A stretch of DNA of 64,000 nt from Anaerolineae bacterium (lineage in GTDB: Bacteria > Chloroflexota > Anaerolineae > Promineifilales > Promineifilaceae), in contig JAUIAP010000027.1 of NCBI GenBank assembly GCA_030425205.1, positions 24,787 to 88,786 on the forward strand, written 5' to 3'. Shown here piece by piece: positions 59,276 through 64,000 of the stretch. Numbering within the stretch: the stretch's first letter is position 1; every line of letters starts with the position of its first letter. The translations under genes were made by a program, and so were the position numbers. Under the pieces are notes generated by a model that saw only the letters and a list, made by a program, of their open reading frames with translations, did not search any database and had not been told where the DNA came from.

Positions 59276-59500
59276 ATGACAAACAAACTAATTATTCCCT
59301 ACCGCAATGTCGAAGATTTGGACGCGCTACTGGCGACGATGACCGTCGGTGAAGAGGTTGAAGAGGTGACGATTGTGCGAATTGTCACGACAGAGGAGGC
59401 GGCCGATCCGAGCTTGCTGATAGAGCTTAAAGGGGTCTCTTCGCACGCCCAGCGATTGCCCCACTGTCATGTCGAGACGCGACGGAGCATCACTGCGTGA
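59276..59500 (+). CDS. Small hypothetical protein
   Basis: 74-76 residues (ATG at 59276 with GAGGT eight bases upstream, or 59270). The sequence KLIIPYRNVEDLDALLATM, then EEVEEVTIVRIV, suggests a small alpha/beta protein; no motif recognised. The stop overlaps the GTG start of the membrane protein at 59497, so the two are probably translated together. Function unknown. Confidence 0.55.
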   Translation: MTNKLIIPYRNVEDLDALLATMTVGEEVEEVTIVRIVTTEEAADPSLLIELKGVSSHAQRLPHCHVETRRSITA

Positions 59501-60063
59501 TTTTGCATTTCCCGCTTTTGCTGACGATTGGAACGCTGATGATTCCGTTTGTAAAGCATTTTGGGGATCATGAATCGGCCGAAAATGCCGTCACGCAACA
59601 CCCTAACCGCTGGCTAATCGGTCATCTAATCGTCGCGGCAGCGTTCGGATTGAGCATAGTCAACATCACGCGCATTGCAGAGGCAAACCCGCTGGCGATC
59701 CTCTTGGCGGCAATTGGTGGCGGTATTCAAGCGGCGGGGTTAGGCGCAGATGGCGTTGCGCCTGTTGTTCTGCTGCGACATGGTCTCCCACCGCGACGCT
59801 TTTTCGCTGGCAGCAGTCGCACTGTGCCAGCGACGTTTATCGTCGGGTCGCTCCTGTTCGGATTGGCTCAGATTTTGATGATAGTCGGGGTCAATCAGGC
59901 GGGACAGCTGCCGTTTGGGTGGGGCATTGCCGCACTGCTGGCGGCGATTGGGTTTAGCGCGTTGCCCGCTATTCCGTCGAGTTGGTCGCTATATGGGACA
60001 GCCGCCTTATCTTGGCTCATCTATCTCCCCCTGCAACTGACAAATGTCATAATTTTTTATTGA
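59497..60063 (+). CDS. Six-helix membrane protein, unknown function
   Basis: 188 residues from GTG at 59497 (overlaps the previous stop). Predicted helices include FPLLLTIGTLMIPFV, WLIGHLIVAAAFGLSIV, LAILLAAIGGGIQAAG, PATFIVGSLLFGLAQILMI, WGIAALLAAIGFSAL and LYGTAALSWLIYLPLQ. No family recognised. The last codons and stop (60061-60063) lie inside operator F, so the HAO-like promoter begins within this gene. A linked role in electron transfer or ion movement is only a guess. Confidence 0.6.
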   Translation: MILHFPLLLTIGTLMIPFVKHFGDHESAENAVTQHPNRWLIGHLIVAAAFGLSIVNITRIAEANPLAILLAAIGGGIQAAGLGADGVAPVVLLRHGLPPRRFFAGSSRTVPATFIVGSLLFGLAQILMIVGVNQAGQLPFGWGIAALLAAIGFSALPAIPSSWSLYGTAALSWLIYLPLQLTNVIIFY

Positions 60064-60101
60064 CATTTGTCACCGATTTTTCTCTGCCAAACCCATACAA
60101 T
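60038..60101 (+). promoter_or_regulatory. Shared-regulon promoter F (HAO-like gene), best example
   Basis: Two perfect palindromes TGACAAATGTCA (60038-60049) and TGACATTTGTCA (60061-60072), centres 23 apart, then -10 TACAAT (60096-60101). The predicted start near 60108 places the proximal palindrome at about -41.5, the classical class II activator position, with no -35 box. Confidence 0.75.
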
Positions 60102-60133
60102 TAAATTAACATAAACGTTTAAATGGAGAAGGC

Positions 60134-61447
60134 ATGGAAAACAAGCACCTCGCAAACTGGCGTATCCTCATTATTGCCTCGGTCATCACTGCGCTCTTTA
60201 TCGCTGTGTTGCTCATGGCGGCAGCGATTGTCAATGGTCGTACCCAAACGACAGCCGTCCATGCCGATGAGCGCGTCAACGTGTTGGCGAACAGCACCGA
60301 TGATTGTGTCGAGTGCCACGCCCGCAACACGCCGGGTATCGTCGAGCAGTACGGTCATAGTACAATGGCGGCGGCCGACGTGGGGTGTCGGGATTGTCAT
60401 GAGGTTTCGGCCGATTATCCCGGCGCAATCGAGCATCAGGGAACCCACGTCCTCAACCAGCCAACGACCGCGATGTGCCAAGATTGCCACCAAGCCGAAG
60501 TCGCTCAGTTTAATCAAAGCCGTCACGCACTCCCCGCCTACGTCGCCTACGCTGGTGCACAAGATTTGCCGTCCGAACTCCTGATGCAATATGAGTCGAT
60601 CCCTGAAGGCAGCTTTAATCCTGATCAAATGCGAAACGCCCTGTTTGCCAAAGAAGGGCCAGAGATCACTAAATTTGCATGTCAAGCGTGTCATGACGTA
60701 GGAAAACCAGCGGCCGATGGGTCTGTTGGGGAGTGTAGCAGCTGCCATTTGCGCCATGAGTTTAGCCGTGAACAGGTTCGCAGACCCGAAACGTGTAATG
60801 CCTGCCACATTGGCCCCGACCATCCACAGTGGGAAATCTATCAGGAGTCAGCGCACGGCATCGCCTATGCAACTGGCGGTCACAACTGGCATTGGGAGGC
60901 AGAAACGGGCACGCTCGACACAACCGACTTCCCCGCTCCGACATGTGCGACGTGCCACTTTGCCGGCTTCGGTACACAGTCAACGACCCACGACACGGGC
61001 GATCGTTTAAGCTGGTATCTATTCGCGCCAGTTAGTACCCGCCGTCCTGCATGGCAAGATAACGTGACACGGATGCAGGGCGTATGCGGCGAATGTCACA
61101 ATCCCAACTTCATCAACACCTTCTATACCGACGCGGACGCGGCCACCGAAAAAATCAACGAATGGGTGATTGAGAGCGACATCATTCTTGCAGCTGCAAA
61201 GGATGAAGGGTTGCTGACCGACGAACCATTTGACGAGACGATTGACTTCACCCATTTCAATCTCTGGCATCATTGGGGACGCACCGCCAAATTTGGCGTA
61301 TGGATGCAAGGCGCCGATTACGTTCAGTGGCATGGTGCCTACGAGATGTTGCATGAACGTGCAGAGCTTATCGAGCAGGTCAACGAGAAGCGACATGAAG
61401 CGGGGTTGGAAGAGCTAGAGTTTAACGCGGACTATTTTGAGGAATAA
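60134..61447 (+). CDS. Octaheme cytochrome c of the hydroxylamine oxidoreductase (HAO) family
   Basis: 437 residues from ATG at 60134 (GGAGAAGG upstream). N-terminal membrane helix (about 10-32), then eight CxxCH heme sites at Cys58, 85, 115, 183, 201, 221, 271 and 318. The block CSSCHLRHEFSREQ, CNACHIGPDHPQWEIYQESAHG and the later YVQWHGAYE are typical of the HAO/octaheme family. Members oxidise hydroxylamine or hydrazine, or reduce N-oxides such as nitrite, hydroxylamine or NO. The direction here is unknown. It has the clearest promoter of the shared regulon, fitting a nitrogen-oxide or low-oxygen programme. Confidence 0.85.
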   Translation: MENKHLANWRILIIASVITALFIAVLLMAAAIVNGRTQTTAVHADERVNVLANSTDDCVECHARNTPGIVEQYGHSTMAAADVGCRDCHEVSADYPGAIEHQGTHVLNQPTTAMCQDCHQAEVAQFNQSRHALPAYVAYAGAQDLPSELLMQYESIPEGSFNPDQMRNALFAKEGPEITKFACQACHDVGKPAADGSVGECSSCHLRHEFSREQVRRPETCNACHIGPDHPQWEIYQESAHGIAYATGGHNWHWEAETGTLDTTDFPAPTCATCHFAGFGTQSTTHDTGDRLSWYLFAPVSTRRPAWQDNVTRMQGVCGECHNPNFINTFYTDADAATEKINEWVIESDIILAAAKDEGLLTDEPFDETIDFTHFNLWHHWGRTAKFGVWMQGADYVQWHGAYEMLHERAELIEQVNEKRHEAGLEELEFNADYFEE

Positions 61448-61459
61448 TAAAAGAGATTT

Positions 61460-61510
61460 CACCACGGAGAGCGCAGAGAAAGAAAAAGCTCTGCGCTCTT
61501 TGCGGTGAAT
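61460..61510. repeat. Imperfect hairpin of CTCTGCG words
   Basis: CACCACGGAGAGCGCAGAG is answered by CTCTGCGCTCTTTGCGGTG, closing an A-rich loop. The same vocabulary occurs at 44458-44550. It lies between the HAO-like and membrane protein genes. Confidence 0.75.
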
Positions 61511-61520
61511 TTTTACCAAT

Positions 61521-62396
61521 ATGCTAAAACGTCTCCCCACTCGTGACCAACTTATGCTGCTGCTCATTGCGGTCAATCAGCTTTTCTTGAGCCTTGACAC
61601 GTATCTGGTGCATGTGGCGAATGGGACGATTCGGCCGCGTGAGGCGATTCCGATTTGGTTTGGGCTGATTGCAGCGGCGGTGCTGCTGGTGTGCGGGGTG
61701 ATTGCGTGGAAATATCGGCCGATTGCCGCCCTCCTTGCCACCGTTATTTTTGTGTTGAGCGTCATCGTCGGCGTGCTTGGATTCTATTTTCACCTGCGGC
61801 GCGGCGCGTTGCCATCGGCCGAATTTGGACAACGCCTGACGCTTGATTTATTGATTTGGGCACCACCCGTTTTGGCGCCGCTGGCGTTTGCGGGGGTCGG
61901 TTTGATGGGGATGAGCGCGGCTTGGGAGGAGCAACCTGCGGAGAGTGGGCGGTTGGTTTTCGGCCGAAATCAGATTCAACTTCCCATCAGCAAAACCCGC
62001 GCCTATCTCTTTTATGTCGCGCTCGGCATTCTGGTCGCCGTCGTCAGCGCAACGCTCGATCATGCGCGACATTGGCAAGATGGCCTGCTCTGGCTTCCAA
62101 CGATTATGGGGCTATTTGCCGCCATCGTCACAGTCGTGATTGGGATAGTAGAGCGGCCCACAAAATACGACCTGTGGAGCTTTGCGGGAACGATGGTGCT
62201 GCTGATGCTGACAGGCATGTTGGGCGCATATTTCCACATCCGTGCTGACATGACCGCACAAGGCACATTTGTCTTGGAGCGTTTTTTGCGCGGTGCGCCC
62301 GCACTGTCGCCGCTGCTGTTTGCGAATATGGGGATGACCGGGTTGGTTGTGTTGTATCCAAGTCACATTACCCGTCCGTTGCGCAATGACCCATGA
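61521..62396 (+). CDS. Polytopic membrane protein with internal duplication
   Basis: 291 residues with about eight membrane helices in two similar halves. Each half has an early His near a helix (DTYLVHVAN and LDHARH), a glycine-rich helix, and a GxLGxYFHxR block (VLGFYFHLRRG, MLGAYFHIRAD) followed by L-x3-PP/AP and GMG/GMTG. The paired histidines could bind heme or quinone-site groups, but no family is recognised. It follows the HAO-like gene by 73 bases and is probably its membrane partner (inference from position). Confidence 0.6.
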   Translation: MLKRLPTRDQLMLLLIAVNQLFLSLDTYLVHVANGTIRPREAIPIWFGLIAAAVLLVCGVIAWKYRPIAALLATVIFVLSVIVGVLGFYFHLRRGALPSAEFGQRLTLDLLIWAPPVLAPLAFAGVGLMGMSAAWEEQPAESGRLVFGRNQIQLPISKTRAYLFYVALGILVAVVSATLDHARHWQDGLLWLPTIMGLFAAIVTVVIGIVERPTKYDLWSFAGTMVLLMLTGMLGAYFHIRADMTAQGTFVLERFLRGAPALSPLLFANMGMTGLVVLYPSHITRPLRNDP

Positions 62397-62457
62397 CATT
62401 TTGTCCCTCTGTTGTTGACAAACCTCACTATTGATTTTGTTGTTGCTTGGCTAAACT
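62394..62457 (+). promoter_or_regulatory. Shared-regulon promoter G
   Basis: Distal TGACATT (62394-62400, at the end of the preceding gene), proximal TGACAAA (62416-62422), spacer 29, -10 TAAACT (62452-62457). Half-sites 22 apart. Predicted start near 62464, essentially at the ATG of the small frame at 62462. Confidence 0.6.
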
Positions 62458-62461
62458 GAAT

Positions 62462-62605
62462 ATGGCGGTATCCGTTCGGCTGCTAGTGCAGAACCGCAAC
62501 CTGTTTGAGCACACAACAGTCAACGCGCAGCTGACGGTGTATCCTTTACAGCGTCATATCAGCGGTCCCCTGACTGCCCACGATTTGACGCACATTGTGA
62601 GGTAG
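62462..62605 (+). CDS. Possible leaderless 47-residue protein
   Basis: ATG at 62462 opens a 47-codon frame ending TAG at 62603-62605, two bases before the next gene start. Predicted transcription begins at about the ATG, so translation would be leaderless. The composition is mixed polar and hydrophobic (Arg/His/Thr-rich); no family recognised. It may instead be the untranslated leader of the gene at 62608. Confidence 0.4.
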   Translation: MAVSVRLLVQNRNLFEHTTVNAQLTVYPLQRHISGPLTAHDLTHIVR

Positions 62606-62607
62606 CA

Positions 62608-62958
62608 ATGAACACGAAACGACTTATCCGCTGGCTTCCTAGAGTAATTGGCATCCTGTTTGCCGCCTTCATCAGCCTTTTTGCGCTCGACGTATTTAAC
62701 GAAGGGTACGCATTTGGCGAACTACTCATTGCGTTGCTGATGCATTTGATCCCGACCTTGCTCATCATCGCCGTACTTGCTATTGCGTGGCGAAATGAAT
62801 GGATAGGGGCGATTTTGTTTGGTTCGCTCGCCTTATTCTATCTTGTGTCGAGCGGTGAACTGCTTGAAAGCATGATTCTAACCGTGCCACTGCTGCTAAT
62901 TGCGGGGCTATTCCTGCTCGCATGGCTACAGCGCGATCAAGAGCAAAAAGCTCAATAA
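62608..62958 (+). CDS. Small four-helix membrane protein (DUF7670-like)
   Basis: 116 residues, GAGGT six bases upstream. Four predicted helices: RVIGILFAAFISLFALDVF, LLIALLMHLIPTLLIIAVLA, IGAILFGSLALFYLV and MILTVPLLLIAGLFLLAWL, with a charged C-terminal tail. It resembles small conserved membrane proteins in many bacteria without known function. It is placed under promoter G of the shared regulon. Confidence 0.7.
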   Translation: MNTKRLIRWLPRVIGILFAAFISLFALDVFNEGYAFGELLIALLMHLIPTLLIIAVLAIAWRNEWIGAILFGSLALFYLVSSGELLESMILTVPLLLIAGLFLLAWLQRDQEQKAQ

Positions 62959-63046
62959 TAAGTTGAATTGGGCGACCATTTGGTGTAGATATGTCGATTG
63001 GTTGACTTGTCAAGCAGAAGTTCAGCCAATTGTCATATCAAACAGG

Positions 63047-63087
63047 TGACATTCCTCAGCCCACAATGGGGCGGGTTTCTCTAAAAT
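63047..63087 (+). promoter_or_regulatory. Shared-regulon promoter H (pckA)
   Basis: Proximal TGACATT (63047-63053), spacer 28, -10 TAAAAT (63082-63087). The upstream TTGTCATATCA at 63030-63040 is a second partial operator. Predicted start near 63094, leader 38 bases. Confidence 0.6.
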
Positions 63088-63131
63088 AGTTGACGTAGCA
63101 ACGAAACGATAACAACTAATGGAGAAACAGC

Positions 63132-64000
63132 ATGTTTAACCTGACACAGTATGGAATTGAAGTAGACAACATCATTCGCAACGCAGCCCCCGCCAAGCTG
63201 TATCAGCACGCGCTGGCATATGAGCCAGAGGCGGCGATTGCCGATTCGGGCGCACTGATGGTGCGGTCGGGCGAGAAGACGGGGCGCAGTCCGAAGGATA
63301 AACGCATCGTCTGGCATGAGGATTCGGCCGATGATATCTGGTGGGGCAACATCAACATCGCGGTTGATGACCACACGTTCGCCATCAACCGCGAACGCGC
63401 GCTCGACTATCTCAACACGCTCGAACGCCTCTACGTCGTAGACGGTTTTGCAGGCTGGGATGAGGAGGAGCGCATGAAGGTGCGCATCGTCTGTACACGC
63501 CCGTATCACGCATTGTTCATGCACAATATGCTGATTCGGCCGACCGACGCGCAACTCGCCAACTTTGGCGACCCCGATTTTGTTATCTTCAACGGCGGGC
63601 AGTTCCCCGCCAACCGCCACACGACGGGCATGACCTCCAAGACGAGCGTGGACATCTCGTTTGAGGATGCCGAAGCGGTCATTCTCGGCACAGAGTATGC
63701 AGGTGAGATGAAGAAAGGCGTGTTCACGGTGATGAACTACCTGATGCCAAAGAAGGGCGTGCTGTCAATGCACTGTTCGGCCAATGAGGGAGACGCGGGG
63801 GATGTATCGCTCTTCTTTGGCTTGAGTGGGACAGGCAAGACGACGCTTTCGGCCGATCCCGAACGCCAGCTGATCGGCGACGACGAACATTGCTGGACAG
63901 ATCGCGGGGTGTTCAACATTGAGGGGGGCTGTTATGCGAAGGCGATCGATTTATCGGCCGAAAATGAACCCGAAATCTACAACGCCATCCGCTTTGGCAC
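63132..64000 (+). CDS. pckA: Phosphoenolpyruvate carboxykinase (ATP), 3'-truncated by window
   Basis: The first 289 codons or so of a protein normally about 520-530 residues; it continues past position 64000. ATG at 63132 with GGAG upstream. Family motifs: GALMVRSGEKTGRSPKDKR, VRIVCTRPYHALFMHN, FNGGQFPAN, YAGEMKKGVFTVMNYL, and the kinase-like P-loop FGLSGTGKTTLS. It converts oxaloacetate and ATP to phosphoenolpyruvate and CO2, linking the TCA cycle to gluconeogenesis. It carries a shared-regulon promoter. TCGGCCGA copies lie at 63324, 63536, 63849 and 63954. Confidence 0.96.
   Translation, partial: MFNLTQYGIEVDNIIRNAAPAKLYQHALAYEPEAAIADSGALMVRSGEKTGRSPKDKRIVWHEDSADDIWWGNINIAVDDHTFAINRERALDYLNTLERLYVVDGFAGWDEEERMKVRIVCTRPYHALFMHNMLIRPTDAQLANFGDPDFVIFNGGQFPANRHTTGMTSKTSVDISFEDAEAVILGTEYAGEMKKGVFTVMNYLMPKKGVLSMHCSANEGDAGDVSLFFGLSGTGKTTLSADPERQLIGDDEHCWTDRGVFNIEGGCYAKAIDLSAENEPEIYNAIRFG

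Larger units (their letters stand above)
67..63961. repeat. Dispersed palindrome WTCGGCCGAW (HIP1-like), about 84 copies
   Basis: Perfect octamer TCGGCCGA counted by eye. Start positions: 67, 646, 793, 1811, 2838, 3507, 4905, 5418, 6417, 6866, 6938, 7859, 8504, 8543, 9000, 9528, 10554, 10979, 11330, 12251, 12672, 13500, 15045, 15741, 16233, 17939, 18326, 18992, 19632, 20902, 21482, 21538, 21655, 22797, 24340, 25942, 26916, 27696, 30006, 30291, 30795, 31137, 31498, 32121, 32160, 32562, 33060, 33904, 34417, 34810, 37285, 37410, 37606, 38573, 38790, 39195, 39870, 40768, 41185, 42756, 43730, 45234, 47189, 48097, 48902, 50996, 51101, 52624, 52981, 54059, 54274, 54513, 55770, 57186, 57393, 59575, 60407, 61715, 61815, 61960, 63324, 63536, 63849, 63954. 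About 80 have A or T on both sides. Most lie inside genes, in all three frames (Ser-Ala-Glu/Asp, Gly-Arg, or Arg-Pro), so the constraint is on DNA rather than protein. Confidence 0.95.

Noticed and set aside
51601..63087. Operators as standard CRP (TGTGA-N6-TCACA) or DosR (GGGACT-type) sites
   Set aside because: The consensus here is TGACAWWTGTCA; neither canonical sequence matches fully. FNR/Dnr-type and NarL/DosR-type regulators both remain possible, so no family is assigned.
67..63961. Palindrome enrichment explained as codon preference for Ser-Ala-Glu
   Set aside because: Copies occur in all three frames and in non-coding DNA, with strong A/T flank preference unrelated to codon position.
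1..64000. tRNA, rRNA, tmRNA or IS elements
   Set aside because: No cloverleaf-like or rRNA-like stretches, no transposase or long terminal inverted repeats recognised by eye; a covariance search would be needed to exclude small RNAs fully.

Overview
The window reads as a chromosomal segment of a Chloroflexota bacterium (Anaerolineae/Caldilineae/Ardenticatenia-like). Supporting this are a BTAD-NB-ARC-TPR regulator, DUF11/LruC/FG-GAP surface proteins ending in a short FLPVVTR-type tail, a PIG-V mannosyltransferase, a B-type (ba3) cytochrome oxidase with its tiny subunit IIa, and many sensory kinases. The assignment is inferred from gene content. No rRNA, tRNA, IS element or CRISPR array was seen.

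Layout: 0-5.5 kb, ECF sigma factor, anti-sigma/Kelch fusion and two TolB-like propeller paralogues. 5.6-10.7 kb, an AfsR/BTAD-like regulator, an ABC exporter pair and a lone LuxR helix-turn-helix protein. 10.7-16.8 kb, a four-gene signalling operon (FIST/NosP-like protein, large hybrid kinase, H-NOX, second kinase), probably nitric-oxide sensing. 17-24 kb, an OmpR-type regulator, then a surface-glycan group (glycosidase, Ig-like lipoprotein, GT-C-like membrane protein). 24.1-26.1 kb, an RloA/RloB-like defence pair. 26.1-33.2 kb, a potassium channel and a 2009-residue surface protein. 33.5-42.4 kb, glycan synthesis/export genes (GT2, GT4, flippase, PIG-V) surrounding a complete Rsb-type partner-switch module. 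42.5-52.5 kb, an aerobic respiration block: cytochrome b/FeS/MvhD fusion, cupredoxin, ba3 oxidase subunits I, II and IIa, heme O and heme A synthases, PCuAC and two SCO copper proteins. 52.5-64 kb, an ATP-grasp ligase followed by a stress/redox set: universal stress protein, three CBS-pair proteins, NarL-type regulators, dihydroorotate dehydrogenase-like protein, HAO-like octaheme cytochrome and PEP carboxykinase (cut by the window end).

Three DNA-level signals not explained by the genes are the main discoveries. (1) The octamer TCGGCCGA occurs about 84 times (roughly one per 760 bases, where about one in the whole window is expected by chance), in all reading frames and on both sides of genes, nearly always flanked by A or T. 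It is a HIP1-like highly iterated palindrome. (2) Ten promoter-like sites between 51.5 and 63.1 kb share one architecture: tandem TGACAWWTGTCA-like boxes about 22-23 bp apart and a TAnnnT -10 box 28-29 bases after the proximal TGACATT. This defines a candidate regulon of regulator, CBS/USP, DHOD-like, HAO-like and pckA genes plus a possible small RNA. (3) At least twelve gene junctions carry palindromic hairpins whose arms are degenerate 7-base tandem repeats, each locus with its own heptamer, resembling the heptameric STRR repeats of cyanobacteria.

How the parts may work together (inference): NO/redox sensors and NarL-type regulators control a low-oxygen or nitrosative-stress programme that includes an N-oxide-type multiheme cytochrome, while the ba3 oxidase block serves aerobic respiration. 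The partner-switch module probably gates surface-glycan production.
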